DNA of 64,000 nucleotides from Batrachochytrium dendrobatidis JAM81 (lineage: Eukaryota > Chytridiomycota > Chytridiomycetes > Rhizophydiales): contig NW_006281104.1 in NCBI RefSeq assembly GCF_000203795.2, positions 143,936 through 207,935 on the forward strand, given 5' to 3'. The translations under genes and the position numbers were made by a program. Numbering within the stretch: position 1 is the stretch's first letter; the number at the start of each line of letters is the position of its first letter. Under the pieces are notes generated by a model, which did not search any database, had not been told where the DNA came from, and worked only from the letters and a program-made list of their open reading frames with translations. This document shows positions 1 through 13,179 of this stretch, one piece after another.

Positions 1-378
1 TTGGATGCACTCAATGGCCAACGAATTACATTTGGAATAAATACTATCCCTACTGCAGCAGCACTTGATGGCAACTATTACGAACCGACAGATGACGATG
101 ATTTTGCAGCAATTGATTCACTCAGTCGACAGGGAATGTTTCAATTTACAGTTGCTGCTGAACATCCTATTTGTGGAGTTGATATTCTTACAAAACTGTG
201 CAATTTGTATGATGAACCCAAACTTTATTTTGTGGTTCCACCTCACCAGTTTAAAGGGTTCAAAAAGCAGAGTTTCAACCCAATTGATGGCACAGAGCAG
301 GTACAACCCATTCCTGGATTGAAGCAATATGTTATACAACTTCCTGTCATACAACCAGATTTGAAGAGTAGAAAGTGA
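1..378 (+). CDS. Crinkler/RHS-type effector, C-terminal fragment (5' end outside window)
   Basis: The reading frame is open from the first base to a stop at 376-378, so this is the last 125 residues of a longer protein. The visible part has the layout I associate with the end of Crinkler (CRN)-type proteins. A segment reading FQFTVAAEHPI is followed by LYFVVPPHQFKGFKKQSF and a short Pro/Ile-rich tail. In that family this stretch ends the C-terminal nuclease-like or NTPase-linked domain, and the proteins are thought to act in host or competitor cells. No catalytic residue can be assigned from this piece. The setting, an effector-rich island next to another Crinkler relic at 4.7-6.4 kb, agrees with the call. 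It could belong to a related RHS-like family. Family moderately supported; function inferred. Confidence 0.55.
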   Translation: MDALNGQRITFGINTIPTAAALDGNYYEPTDDDDFAAIDSLSRQGMFQFTVAAEHPICGVDILTKLCNLYDEPKLYFVVPPHQFKGFKKQSFNPIDGTEQVQPIPGLKQYVIQLPVIQPDLKSRK

Positions 379-2294
379 TGGTTGTATTTTACAATTGATA
401 TGGCATATTTTCAACCATTCCAACCATTCCAATTATTTGATAATTCAATGTTAATACAACTGGCATCATACAATTGTGTCCATTGAAGGGATTGAGATGC
501 ATTTAGCATGAAAAGTCCAAATTCAAGTTTACTATTGTAACATACGCTTTTTGACAAATAATGGCTCTGTTGACACATCCTTGTACCATCTAATCGTGTC
601 TGATTGAAGCATCAAGTATGAGTTTGGCAGACAACTTGCAACTTTAATCAACTTGTATACGGTAAGCATTTTGATAATGTCGGCATTTGTCAGGATATCA
701 CACCTGACAACTTTGAATCGAATTTAGCAGTGATTATAGGTGAAAACACCAATCTAGCACAACAACAATTCCAGACAATTCCAGACAATCCGATTCTGAT
801 TAGTTCTAAAACCAGAACTCACATTGTAACCACAAACCAAATGCGTTCAATATCAATCACAATCATCATGGACGAATGTATCAAAGTATGTCGTCAACTT
901 TTGAATATTTTAGCAGTCTTGCTTAAAACAAGTGGTATCATCCAGTGCACTACATATACTACTCATGACCATTGACAACTGATTGTATAGCAATAGTGTT
1001 AGTGTATTGTGAGCAAAGTATTGATGATGGAATAACACACATTTTGGGTATGATACTAGAAACACACACACTTCAAATAACCATGCAACTATATGTTCAA
1101 ACTCTGCTCCAAATATATGTTGTTGTATACAGCAAACCTGGTAAAGTGTTGTATTTTGTCATGGCTGCATTGTTCCGAGACATAATTCGAGGCTTGTTAC
1201 AACGGGTTACCAGATTTGATATCCAATAGGTTTGATAAAAGTGTTGCAATTGACATTTATGTTTGTGGATAACAATATTTTGGAATCAATTCGTTCAATT
1301 TGGAAATCAGTTGGATTTCTTGCTGATATCAATATCAATGTCAGTTCAACTCAATTGATTGGAGTAGCACTCGAGTGCTTGCAGTATTGACTTTGGTTCA
1401 AACAGTAATACACAGTGACACACTGATTATCATTTCAGTGAAAAATGATACAGAAATGATCATTCTCAAAACAAGGAATCTGAATGACTGAAATACTGCG
1501 CTTATTATGCTGATAATTCAATACATGAATTTTGTCCGAATTTTACAGAGCTTTGTGATTTGTATAAATTGTAATAGTAGATAAGATACAGTAAATATAA
1601 TATAATATAGTATGTTACTGCAACTGTTACTAGTTATCACAAGAAACCAAATCAAAAGTGTAATGAAAGTTGCACAGTAATCCAAGATCAACATACTTGG
1701 TCTTTTCAGGAATATTGAAAAGGTATAATAAAGTAATTAAAAAGTCAAAATCGTTTAAAAAGTTGTTTATTGATAAAAAATATCTTGGCTTCTATAGTAA
1801 TTGGTTGTTTGTGGCTTGTAACACAAACAAGTATAATGCTTGATAATAAGCAGTTGTAACCAAAAGTAACTATCCAATGGTATCGATTCCTGTGGTTGGC
1901 CATGTCAATGTAATGTCATTATGTTACCCGCTAGTGGTTGCACGAATCCCAAAAATGAGGATAATGGAGTCGAGGCATATGGATTGGTGGTGATGAAGAG
2001 TTTAATTTGAAGATTCAAAGTGTGCACTACTAGAATTAGTTTTGTCACAGGTTACCGCTTAAAAGTATGTCTGGATATTCCAACACAGTATGATCAAGTC
2101 ATTAGTCTAATACACTATGGTTTGGCAATACACGATGTTTATTGAATGAATGGAATTGGATGCATGACAAATGACAAGTAAACCATCATGCAATACACGC
2201 TGCATTATAGTATATTCTAGATGAGATTGTTGATGGTCCACTTTGAACTGCAGCAATGTGACGAGTCTGATTGAAAAGTTGCATCATGCTCGGA
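379..2294. other. Gene-free AT-rich stretch, probably decayed coding sequence
   Basis: About 1.9 kb without a convincing gene. Short frames around 730-1229 are interrupted and match no family I recognise. The sequence has many TTGA/TCAA-type words like the other island DNA. It may hold remains of effector genes, but I cannot name one. Confidence 0.5.
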
Positions 2295-2906
2295 TTATAC
2301 GAGTTCTTCCATAAAATAATTAAAGAAATAATAGAAGCATTGACTATATCCGGGAACTCTTCCCAGTGAGGAATCACTCCTCATCAATGATCTAGACGAC
2401 AAGTTATGTACGAGCATTTTCTTGAGCTCCTTTTCTTCCTCAATCTTAGTCCAAGCTATCTTAACACGTTCCTCCAGACGTTCTTCAAGTTCTTCAAGTT
2501 TTTTTTGATGCAGATTATACTCATCTTCAGCATTATCCAACAACTGACCCGGAGTTTTTTTCAGAGACTCGAATTTTTGCACCGTTTCAAGAACCACTCT
2601 TCTTTGAATACTGGTGTTATGACGTACGCCTTCAAGTCTCTCCAACATTTTGTCGATTCTAGCCCGAGTTTTTGCAATTTCTTCAATCAACGACGCTTGG
2701 GTAGTACCAAATGGACTGCAATATTTCTTAAGCCCATCTTTTGTAGGAAATTCTGGAGAGTCAGATTCATCAGCTGAAGCTCCGCTTGTAGAGGCTTTCG
2801 AAGTGCTAGCTCCAGCATTTGTGGCCGAACTGGGGTAAACTGGACCAGCTGTAGTAACTGAGCAGACAGCAAGGATTGATGACAGTACGGCAATTGATAG
2901 TTTCAT
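2295..2906 (-). CDS. Small secreted coiled-coil protein (MKLSI signal family)
   Basis: A 203-residue protein. The open frame extends 14 codons further upstream, but the ATG at 2906 is chosen because it begins a clear signal peptide (MKLSIAVLSSILAVCSVTTA) and lies about 60 bp below a TATA box. After the signal comes an Ala/Ser/Thr-rich linker. Residues from about 65 to 160 are rich in Glu, Lys and Leu and look like one long coiled coil (EELEERLEERVKIAW). The C-terminus is short and aromatic. The same signal peptide and promoter occur at 43219-44067 and 51120-52052, so this is a distant third family member. Such proteins form large secreted families in Batrachochytrium. The role is unknown; secretion is inferred from the signal peptide. 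Confidence 0.75.
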   Translation of the reverse strand: MKLSIAVLSSILAVCSVTTAGPVYPSSATNAGASTSKASTSGASADESDSPEFPTKDGLKKYCSPFGTTQASLIEEIAKTRARIDKMLERLEGVRHNTSIQRRVVLETVQKFESLKKTPGQLLDNAEDEYNLHQKKLEELEERLEERVKIAWTKIEEEKELKKMLVHNLSSRSLMRSDSSLGRVPGYSQCFYYFFNYFMEELV

Positions 2907-2963
2907 TTTACTGATTTGGTTAGGCAAGTTGTAATGATTGTTGCTCAATACGTCGGTTTGGTG

Positions 2964-3033
2964 TCGTATTTATACTCATTATTAGATTGATAATATTAAA
3001 AGCATATTCCTTGAATGACCGTCCTAAGGGATT
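2964..3033 (-). promoter_or_regulatory. Promoter of secreted-protein gene: TATA box plus conserved 35-bp block
   Basis: On the minus strand a TATAAATACGA box lies at 2964-2974, about 60 bp before the ATG at 2906. A 35-bp block at 2998-3033 contains CCCTTAGGACGGTCAT. Both elements recur at similar spacing before the secreted genes at 43219 and 52052, although the sequence between them differs. Confidence 0.7.
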
Positions 3034-4737
3034 TGTGTTGTCAGGGCTAATAGTGATTTACTACCAATGTCAAGGTAACTTTGAAGGGATCCCCCTTTAT
3101 ACAATCGCCCGTTGCTTATCTTGCACCCTGATATTAGGATCAACGACCAGAGTATATTGTCGCACTATGATGTCGCTACATAGCATATTCCAGGTGATAT
3201 CATTACATGATGGTACACAAGCAATATTGTCCATGCACTCCATTTATGTTGCAAGCGCTCGAAATCTTATCTGTTCAACATCACATTGTCACCAATACAA
3301 TAGTATGACATGATCGTATTGTACCAATCCAGTAGTATGTGTTTACATCACGTACACCAAACCAACTCCGTGATATGCAAGTATTGCGATTTGACCAAAT
3401 CACAATCACCCATATTGTCGACTGTCCAACTCGTTGACATTCAAACCGTGCCATCACTAGTCACAATATAATGGTTGACTGGTTCGTTTGATTGACCTGA
3501 CATATCGACACTTTGCAAACCCCGACTTGATTCATCAACTTGGATATTCATATAATATTGGGTTTGTATCATCACGTTGGACTCGTTATCAAACACATTG
3601 ATGTGTCCATGCAACACAAACTCGATATACACACATTAGTTATTGTTTGACATGACTGGGTTGATCATCAATACCAGACAATGCAACTGTATTAGTTGTA
3701 TGATACAATCAATCATGGTTGGTTCATCACCATCAAATATCAAATGTTGATCACGTATACATTGATTTGTAATTGCATGGTCTGTTGGAAATGCACACTA
3801 TGATATGCTTGACAGGTTGTTGATTTGCAGTAATCAGATGTGCATCGCCTGTAACATTGGATGCAATTGACGAGTTGTAACCGCAAGTCAACAATCATCG
3901 ATATGTTGGTGATTGTATTGACTACATGATTGGTATTGATTAGCTGTCATGATCGATTGGTGGACAATACAATCCACATTGATTATGACGTGTTGCAACT
4001 GGTTGATATATGCAGACTCGACTGATGATCGAGTATATGTTGATGTGTAACTCTGTCACTGGTTGTTTTGATTGGTCATTGCTACTGCTTGTATATGCAG
4101 TGTATTCATGTGTGATGTATTGGATATCGGTGTTGTGTATGTTGAACAATATTCATGATTCAAATATCGACAGTCAAACATTGGTTAACCAACAGTTGTA
4201 CGATTATACAACTGGTCCGTGTATTGACAAGTGATCAACATCGATCCAGTCATGGTTAAAACGGTGTATCACAGGACTCGAAAGTTGACACATTATTGTT
4301 GTGGTGTAATATTAGCAACTACACACAACTTGACATGAATGACAATGTTGATGTCGAGACTGTCAATGTATTACAGTGTATTGGTCAACAGTGGCTGCAA
4401 TCAATGATAATATTGCAGTCGATCCAATCCAATTGTTGATTGGAACAATCCACATCCACTTGTCAGATTCAGCATGTAAATGAATGTTTTGTAACACATT
4501 TACCAATCCAACAATTGACTGATTTAAACATTGAATATTAAAATGTTGAATAAAAGACTCGAGTCATTATATGAATGACGTAATCAATTGAGTTGAATTG
4601 ACACTCGATTGAACAATACAAATAAACACATGACAAATGTTTAATTTGATTTTAATTTCACACAAAATTGCTTAATTCAAAGTGTGAATTTGTCTCATTC
4701 TTCACACGCCATTAAATTTTGGATTTAAAGTCCAATT
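3034..4737. other. Gene-free AT-rich island DNA
   Basis: About 1.7 kb with only short unconnected frames on both strands. It is dominated by repeated TTGAT/ATCAA/TGTTG words. I see no domain, RNA gene or mobile-element terminus. Confidence 0.5.
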
Positions 4738-6355
4738 TTGTCTCTTTTACAAACTAAATGGAAAACACTTTACATTCAATACCTCAACAACCAACCAATG
4801 GAAATAGAAACTCACTTTGATGGAGAATTGGATATCAAAAGGCCACTTGGCGATGTTTCAACACTAATTGCAGCCTTTCAAGCAAGACCAGGGTCGCTTC
4901 TCGGTAACACTGACTCGGAACTCATCACTCCACTATGTGATGGATGGGGTGGAGACCAACTACAACGCATGGGACTCGCTTGCTGCACTTGGGACAAATG
5001 GGACTGTTGGATCCAGTCCACTGACTATCAAATCCAAGAATGATGTTGGCTCAAACCCAACAATCACTGGTTCATACAATTCTTTCAAGAAAACTATCCA
5101 GATCAATGGTATCAATGTTTCTACAAATCATCTCAAAAGACCTGTTCAACTTGACAAACTCACATACTTGGTTTGAGTATCGGTTTGTCATATTGACTTG
5201 TTCATCTGATTCTGTAAAACCTATATTCATTAATATGTATCAACATAGTCTCAAACAAATGTCATTTGGATTTGTTTCTTGGACAAGATTGCACGACACT
5301 TTTGTTGGAAATGCATTGATTGTTCCAAACAACAACGGATAGAATTGGAAAAAGTAAAACTGTTGTTTCTTGATGATGCTCAACAGTAATTACAAGACAC
5401 AAGTTTATGGAGACTTTTAATCAAAGCATCGCTGAGTTGGTTGTCATTAAGCATGCGATTTATCATTGCATCAAACCATATTTTTGTTGGAGGAATTTCA
5501 AGTCCTGCTGAACTCGGTAGTCTTTCAGGTCTTGAAAAGTGACTTTCTACTTATTCCAGCCAAACTCTGTGAATTCCATGAATTTCTGGATTTACTTGTT
5601 ATTGGGTTGCCAAACAACATGAACAATGAGACCTTGAAACATGTTCTTGTAACGGAATGTGATGGTCTTGTTGGTGCGCTGTGTGTGTCGATTGATGATC
5701 TAAAAACACAATGTTTAAACAATATTGAACCCACTCGAGCAGATCTACTACAATACTGTCTATCAAACGATTCCATGTTGGATATGACTCGTTGTTTTGG
5801 AAGCGACCATTCAGATCTGTTGGAAATGGTTTTAAACTGTTACTCAAGAAATGCCTGACAAAAATCATCGATTGGACAACTTGGAAAACCAACAAAATAT
5901 GGAATCTTATTCATCACTCAAAAGGCTGGAATATTGATGGAGTCGTTCGACCTTGAACTTGCTTTTATTTTGCTGTTGGTCAAAAAATACTATTCAAATG
6001 GACATTCACAAACTGCTTTCCATCACAACATTTGTCTCTTCAAAAACTCATACGCAATGTTGTCTCATCAATGTCGACCAATGTATTGGAATCTGTTTCG
6101 TCATGCGGTTTTCCAAATGAAACAACTTCACAGCACATGTTTATGGAGATATTGGTTTACTTGACTAAACCAGACTGTTCAATCTAACCAAAACTATCAA
6201 AAGTATTTCCCAACAACTCGAATGTGACGGACACTATTGCTGGTGGAATTGATTATTATTTGGCCAATGAACTAGCAATCAATCAACACATTGACAGATT
6301 TGCCATACCAAATGGAAACAACGACAATCCAATTGTAATCCATATTGAGCCTTGA
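4738..6355 (+). pseudogene. Decayed Crinkler-type effector gene
   Basis: Pieces of one protein lie in order on the plus strand but in shifting frames. They start with WKTLYIQYLNNQPMEIETHF and an AAFQARPGSLLGNTD-like segment near 4860-4920. Then come a DGVETNYNAWDSLAALG segment in another frame, a Walker B-like LLFLDDAQ near 5365-5390, and a GLVGALCVSIDDL segment near 5660-5700. The end is a nuclease-like tail (DTIAGGIDYYLANEL, then HIDRFAIPNGNN) with a stop at 6353-6355. This order matches full-length Crinkler NTPase-nuclease proteins of chytrids as I know them. At least four frame changes and several stops show that it is dead or badly degraded. Its last part, about 85 bp, is also present at the corresponding edge of the two other large repeat copies. 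Confidence 0.7.
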
Positions 6356-9300
6356 ATTCAAACAGTCGTGAATCAAATCATTAATAAACTACAAAAACAG
6401 TCCAATATGCCAACTCGCATTTATCCACAGCTCGATACGTGATGTTCAAATGTCTAATATTCAGACTGTGCTGATTGCAATTGTGGTTGTAATTGTGGTT
6501 GTGTGTAAATATCAATCCAATACTCGATTCAATACTTGATTCAACTTGAGCATGTCCAGTTTTGTAGTAATCCATTTGATCACATTGACAGAATCAAGCA
6601 GTGATCTGATTCAACAACACCGAATGATGCATCCATATCACTTGTATCAATCAATTGTACACAATCAGTCAATATAATCAACAATCACTGTCATGATTGA
6701 CATGATTGATTCAATTTATTCAATTTATTCGATCCATTCAATTGCATAGATCCAACTGGCATTGCAACTCATTGTTGTAAAATCACAACCTCACAATTCA
6801 CTGCCAAGGACCAAGATTATACGCCCGCTCATATATTTTTTCGTTGTATGCCGCTGTGATTTGAATTCGGTCGTTTGTCAATTCATCTCGATAGTGTTTG
6901 GCTTCAGTTGGTGATTGAACACCTTGAATATACTGCGTGATATCATTCCACAGTTCAGGCAGTATGGGTGTCTTGTCAAGACTCGAGTTGTACCATTGTG
7001 GTTGTTGTGGAGCCACATGCGCAGTCGAAACAATCCGATATGCTGGATTCACTACAAAAAATGTCAGAATCTTGCAATGTCCTGGTTGAGTTGGATCTGC
7101 AAGTTCAAATGATTGTTCTTTGTGTTGGTATCGATTGGGATAAACTGCACATCGACCATTTGATACTTCAAGCGATCCTAGATACTGATTGCGTGGTGAT
7201 TCTCGATTAATAATGCCATACACATCTTTCCAATACATATTAGATGCTATTTGATATTCAAAACGATCAACAGCCTCGCGGTAATCGAGTTTGGGTGTGG
7301 TGATATTTTCCACGTCGTAGTAATACAGTCCAATTGCAGCAATCGATTCGTTAGCTGAACCTTCATTGTGCCAGTTTTTCTTTTTGTATTTAGGTTTGGA
7401 TGGTGTCAATTGAATGTTGGTGAGTTTGACAATGACTTGTAGATTACAACCACGCAGTGACACTGGTTTTGCTGATTCATAACTGGATTCAAAATGTTCC
7501 GGAAGTGTTGGTACATACACGGGACGAATGACCTGAGTATCCAGTTCCATATCATCATGGTTTGATCGGTTTGGTGGTTTATATCGATTTGTGTCATTGT
7601 GAATATCAATATACCTGAACACTGGATCCATCGTTCTGAACAGACTTTCAAACATTGGGACAAAACATTTGAATATTTTGGCAATGCATTTGTACATGTC
7701 TCGATGCCATATCGGATTCAGATTGTTGATGTATGAGTTGATGGTCACACTGCCATCCCATTCGACACGGAATTCACTCGGAAGACATTGGAACTTGCAT
7801 GATATAAACTCGGGATTGCCTTCAATGATGGGCGTATCTGAAACAAGTTGAGTCGATAACAATATATCGCATGGTACCATTGTGGTGTATTTGAGTCGTA
7901 TATTCAGTGGTGCAATCATCGTTTGTCCGTATACAACACTGTACATTGATGCATCAATCAGATTGTGCACCATTTGGCCAGTGTTGTGATTTGATCCATG
8001 TTCAATATCCGATACATTTGTCATCAATCGCGTGTATACATTGTCAGGTATGCCATTGTCCAGTATATACGTCAGTTCAACAGGTCCTGGGACAATTGTG
8101 CCAAATCCATCACTGCCATTACAAACAAGCTGTTTGACAAAAACCCCGAGTTGTTCCAATGCAAGATTAAATGTTGATGGTGATATATTCTGACCGAGTG
8201 AGTCGGCCCTCCATTGCTCCACAATATGCTGGTGTGTGATATCGATCCACCACATGGGTTTGCAAAGTATACATTGCAGATACTGGATATACCGCATCTC
8301 GACAAGTGTGCGTACCTCTTCATGTGTATATCCGGCCATTCCAGACTTCATATCAATTTCGGCATTGTCCTTGTATAGCTGAATACTTGAACTAGCAACA
8401 TGAACCCGATGCTGGAAACACGTTTCAATGATCTGGCCAGCAACCCTTTTGTTTGTGTGATCAGCAGTATCCGATTTTACAATAGCCGTTAGATTTTCAA
8501 ATATTCCGCCTTGTTCCAACTCGGTACGTATTGAACTGTCGGAATGATTGTCGGCAAAATTCACAAGTGTTTTGAGTAGTTTTACAATACTAGTGTTACT
8601 ACCATTATAATCATATAAACGTATATCTGTACGTGAATAAATAGTGATGAGCTGCTTTACAATTCCATATTCTCGAAACACCTTGATCATCTCGTCCTTG
8701 TTTGTAGATTTCTGAATCATGTCGTTGACATGGCTCAACAGGTGCAAACAGCCACGTATACCAGCATCACATGCCGATATCGTCAATTGCTCAAAAATCA
8801 ACGACCGTACAAGCGATACAGGAAAGTTGCGCATTTTGGATGCAACTCTTCCAGCTACTTCGATTATGCGTGTTTTTAGTCCAGAGTTGTCGCTGTATTT
8901 GGTATACAAGTCGTTCAGTGTTTGAATCAAATCCAGCCTTATCAACTCGGCTGAAACTATTTCACAACCTTTATAGTCGCATAAACTCTGAATAGTATAA
9001 ATACTTTGACTAATCACTGCTTGATCGACACTCCTGTATTCATGTCATGTCAATCCAACCATGTCAAATTTACCAATTGTGATGACTGGACACACATTCA
9101 TGCATAACACCACATACCTGAGAATATTGACCAGTGCTGGAATGATGCCACATTCCACTGCTTTTACTGGCTTATGGTAATGAATACTCGAAAATATGGT
9201 TTGAAGATTTTCGATAAACCCAACAGCAACTAGACCGTCGGATGATTCCAGTCGTGAAATAAGTCTTGATACCACGATGCCAAACTAATGATATTGTTCA

Positions 9301-11020
9301 ATGTCAAGTATACAATCAGATCAACAAGACAAGACATGATACTGTACAAACTGATCCAATATTGTATCATTGCAAACATACATTTTCATCGTCAATACTA
9401 TGGCAAACTTTCGAGAACAGGTCAATTGCCAATGTGAGCATTTCTTGATCCGACTCATGGACAATAATCTCAGCCATTGGTTTGATGTCAAATCCATCCT
9501 CTTCACTCCAGCGTTTATAACTGAACAACTCTGTGCATGCGTTTATCGCCTATATGCATATTGACACTGGGTGAGTTGAATGACAATCATTTGATCAAGA
9601 TCAATCATGACTTGCCGCCATTTTGACTTGACGACTTGATGATTGCATGCATTGTGCAAGTTGGTTGCTTAGTCGACGAGATACTTTAAAATCATCATCA
9701 TAGTATACCATACTCAAAAACACTGTAGTAAACTCCATTATTTTGATCTACACAACACATGTTGATTAGTTTAGTCATGAACAACAATCCATTATTGTTA
9801 CAATATATGAATACCTGTAAACTGGGTCGATTATACTCCAAATACTTGGCTGTGATATCTTCCAATTCAATCCTCTGTAAGTGCTGCAATACATCTGTAT
9901 ATCATGCCATTTCAAACCAACACAAAGTCAGCAATGATTTGAATTCATCAATCATACAATGACTATTAAACTTACATGAATCATGTTCTTCCAACTCCAG
10001 TATCAACACAAGCAGTCTGTCCCATATTTCATCAACCTTGTATAGTTGAGCATCCGCTGTTAATAGTTTCAAATCTTCCAGGTGTTTGATAAACTCTTTC
10101 ATAACATCATCCAACTTCATGTTTGATAAAATTAGTAAAGTTGAATTTTGATCAAATTTTGATGATAATTTCATTCATGCGAATGTCCAACAATTGCCAA
10201 GAATTGTTCATGTTTGGATTGTTGTAAAACACACAAACGAGTTGTTCCATTTTAGTATTGTTTTGATCAGTTTTTTGTAACAAAATTGGATTGTTATCAA
10301 ACATGCATTTAGAAATACTGTAAATTAATATTCTGAATGTGATTGTTGTGAATTTGGTTCAATAAACAAGTTAGTTTACTACAACACATGGTAATGGATT
10401 ACTAAACATCATCATAAATCAGATGGACTGGACTGGACTGGACTGAGATGAAATCAATGAAAATCGCATTACAAACAGTGTGTTGTGATTAAACCATCGA
10501 GTATTTCCAAATACAAACTTGAATGAAAAGTCTTGCCACAAGACTGATCAACTGTATTACTGTTTACACTGTGGCATTATTGATGTATTGGAATATTTGG
10601 TGTTCAGATACACAATGATAATGGTAGTACAACTCATGGCAGTTGTACAAACCAAACGTGATTAAAGCCAATAATAATGTCAGACAAGATTGGATAATGA
10701 ATTAGCGTGTAAATCATCAACATTGACCAAGATTGATTGAAATGGTGAGATTGAGTTGGATGGTGATGAACACAATAAATGAGTGTACAGAGTTGTATTG
10801 ACAATATTGACAGTCAAACACAACATATGAATGTGGGTTCAAACTTGGTGATCGTATAATGTATGATTACTAAAAGTGCACAAAGTGTAGATTCAACATT
10901 ATAATCCGATTGTTGTATATCAAACAAGTAGTCAATGTGTAATATCAACCAACTGAACATGTAATCATTTCATAATATGAAAATACAATCACCACAAGAT
11001 CAATACAAATGTAAATGTAT
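6265..11020. repeat. Large repeat unit, copy 1
   Basis: This segment is repeated in inverse orientation at about 36.94-41.66 kb and in the same orientation at about 53.62-58.33 kb. It contains the Crinkler tail, about 440 bp of non-coding DNA, the complete ARM-DUF4246 gene and about 900 bp of 5' flank. Homology starts near the word CTAGCAATC at 6271. On the far side it runs into the ATGAAAATACAATCACCACA region near 10980-11020, a little further for copy 2 than for copy 3. Confidence 0.85.
6798..10120 (-). CDS. ARM-repeat / DUF4246 fusion protein, copy 1 (six exons)
   Basis: Exons on the minus strand are 10120-9976, 9894-9815, 9747-9616, 9549-9382, 9284-9118 and 9033-6798, giving 975 residues without a break. 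Roughly the first 430 residues are helical and look like armadillo/HEAT repeats, with phrases such as CGIIPALVNILR. The C-terminal half matches DUF4246. It has the core SLRGCNLQVIVKLTNIQLTP, a WHNE motif, then YYYDVENIT, a distal YQH and HCKILTFFVVNP. The H-x-E and distal His pattern resembles the metal triad of 2-oxoglutarate/Fe(II) oxygenases; that activity is inference. Intron 3 (9550-9615) has a GC donor (GCAAGT). An upstream ATG at 10174 is in frame in this copy only; 10120 was chosen by alignment with the other copies. Intactness suggests a working gene. Its substrate is unknown. Confidence 0.8.
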
Positions 11021-11128
11021 CAAGAATTGTTTTGTAATCAAAAGCTTATAAACGTTGAAACAATTATCCAATTTAGTAAAACTCGTATTATCATGTAACC
11101 TAAACACGTTTATTTTAAAACTAGCCAC
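10121..11128. other. Non-coding flank of repeat copy 1
   Basis: About 1 kb between the DUF4246 gene and ADE13, mostly sequence shared with copies 2 and 3. It includes a short GGACT run near 10427-10445 that differs between copies. I see no gene. Confidence 0.6.
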
Positions 11129-12577
11129 TTAAACGGATAGTTCAACAGTTTTGATTCCACAAGCTAGAATTTCTTTATAAGGAGCAAGTGCGGCTTGAAC
11201 TTCGGTGGCAAGAAATTTGGTAACTTGTTGAGGAGCGCGACCAACAAAGGTTTTGGCATCGAGCAAAGTATCCAAATGGGGAACAATAGGAGCAAAATAA
11301 GCAGTAGCTTTAATGCGTTCTATTAAATCGTTTTCACGACCTTCTTCCTTGACACACTTTGCAGCTTGATGTGAAAGAACTCGAATTTCTTCGTGACAGG
11401 TTTGGCGATCACCTCCAAGTTTAACCATGGCCATAATAATGTTTTCTGTAGCCATAAATGGCAACTCTTGCGAGATACGACGTGAAATGACTTGAGGGTA
11501 AACTACCATACCTTCAAAGATGTTTTGCAAAAGCGACATGACGATATCGGCGGTAAGGAAAGCTTCGGGAAGTGAGATACGACGGTTAGCAGAGTCATCA
11601 AGAGTACGTTCAAGCCATTGCACAGCAGCAGTCTGAGCAGCATCACCGGCAAGGACCATCAGATGACGAGAAAGAGAACACACACGTTCACAACGCATAG
11701 GGTTACGTTTGTATGCCATGGCTGACGAGCCAATCTGGTCTTTTTCAAAAGGTTCCTCAATCTCTTTGAGGTGAGCAAGCAAGCGAATATCAGTAGCAAT
11801 CTTGTGAGCAGATGCACCAAAAGAAGCGAGAGCATTAAGAATGTCAAAATCGACCTTTCGGGTGTATGTCTGACCAGTAACCATATAGGCAGCAGGGAAA
11901 CCAGACATCTCAGTGACAAGCTCATCCAGCTGTTCAACCTTGGAGTGATCGCCATCAAAGAGGGTCAAAAAAGACGCCTGGGTTCCAGTGGTTCCCTTGA
12001 TGCCTCGGAATCGCAGATCCTGACGAGCACGACCAATGTTACGGAGATCCATGAGCAACTCTTGCAGCCAAAGAGTAGCACGTTTACCAACGGTAGTCAA
12101 CTGAGCTGGCTGAAAGTGCGTAAAGCCAAGTGTGGAGAGATCTTTGTGGGTGTCAGCAAATGCAGCGAGTTTATGGGCAGTAGAGGCAAGCTTGGGCAGA
12201 AGAATATCAAGACCATCACGAATCATGATCAGCTCAGAATTGTCAGTGACATAGCAGGATGTAGCACCCAGATGAATAACGCCAGCAGCAGCAGGAGCAG
12301 CAACACCAAATGTATGAACGTGAGCCATCACATCATGACGACGACGTTTCTCCTCTTCAGCAGCCATAGTGTAGTCAATATCAGTGAGGTGAGCCTGCAT
12401 TTGAGCAACAGCCTCATCGGTAATATCCTTCAAGCCAATCTGCTTCTCGGCCTTGGCAAGAGTCAACCAAAGTGAGCGCCAAGTAGAAAACTTTTTGTCA
12501 TCGCTAAAGTTGTAAGCCATTTCTGGAGAGGCATAGCGAGAAGTCAATGGAGATTGATAGCGAGAATGGTCTGACAT
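11129..12577 (-). CDS. ADE13: Adenylosuccinate lyase
   Basis: A 482-residue, intron-free enzyme of purine synthesis. It splits SAICAR to AICAR plus fumarate and adenylosuccinate to AMP plus fumarate in the cytosol. The fumarase/aspartase superfamily signature is clear: [14 protein letters not shown] starts at residue 284, within the flexible loop that holds the catalytic serine. The conserved histidines are present at H81/H86 (RRRHDVMAH) and H154 (THFQPAQ), and the TSCYVTDN segment near residue 107 is intact. Length and full co-linearity match eukaryotic ADE13/ADSL (about 480 residues), and the start [11 protein letters not shown] is typical. Codon use is more GC-rich than in the island next to it, which marks the start of the conserved block. 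It is divergent from NOM1 across about 600 bp. Confidence 0.97.
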   Translation of the reverse strand: MSDHSRYQSPLTSRYASPEMAYNFSDDKKFSTWRSLWLTLAKAEKQIGLKDITDEAVAQMQAHLTDIDYTMAAEEEKRRRHDVMAHVHTFGVAAPAAAGVIHLGATSCYVTDNSELIMIRDGLDILLPKLASTAHKLAAFADTHKDLSTLGFTHFQPAQLTTVGKRATLWLQELLMDLRNIGRARQDLRFRGIKGTTGTQASFLTLFDGDHSKVEQLDELVTEMSGFPAAYMVTGQTYTRKVDFDILNALASFGASAHKIATDIRLLAHLKEIEEPFEKDQIGSSAMAYKRNPMRCERVCSLSRHLMVLAGDAAQTAAVQWLERTLDDSANRRISLPEAFLTADIVMSLLQNIFEGMVVYPQVISRRISQELPFMATENIIMAMVKLGGDRQTCHEEIRVLSHQAAKCVKEEGRENDLIERIKATAYFAPIVPHLDTLLDAKTFVGRAPQQVTKFLATEVQAALAPYKEILACGIKTVELSV

Positions 12578-13179
12578 TTGGTGATAATAATCAAGTAGAT
12601 CAGTAATGCTGGAGTGGTACTAGAATGAATGGCAATGTTGAATTAGTACAATAAAATTGATTGGCAAGAATTTAAAAATTATTTACAGCCGTATTCATGT
12701 AAAATAAAACACTTTATCTTGGATTGACATGATTTTTATTACTAAAAACGCCGACTTTACAACAATCAAGAAATGTCTGGCACGATCATGTCATTGAACA
12801 AGTTGTATTGTAACTTGATAAATACGTTCGCGCTCTAACTCGAGAAAACTGCGATTGAACATTCCAGGAATTCAACTATAATGTCAATCACTCAATACCA
12901 TAATGTTTGGTTTGAAAAAAAGAAAAGTTGAAGATTCAACAAGTGTCAAGAATGTGGAATGTGATGTAAAGATTCACTCTGTATTTTTGTACAAGAATGA
13001 ACAAAGATCAATAAACTTTTAGTTTATAAAACAATATTGTTCAACAAGATTGGCATCAGTCAATCCATGACTGTTTATCATGTATTTCGACATTCTCATT
13101 GACCCATTTTACGTGAATAGATTATATGAATCGACTTTATCCTTTTTGCACTTTTTCTCATTACTATCAATTCAGCTAA
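12578..13179. promoter_or_regulatory. Divergent intergenic region ADE13 / NOM1
   Basis: About 600 bp between two divergent starts. It carries two copies of a recurring word related to TTTTACGTGAATACGGC. One is on the minus strand at 12688-12704 and one on the plus strand at 13107-13120, about 60 bp before the NOM1 ATG. No other gene is visible. Confidence 0.5.

Noticed and set aside
730..1229. Two adjacent 80-85 codon frames that might be exons
   Set aside because: No splice sites join them sensibly and no family is recognised; more likely decayed DNA.
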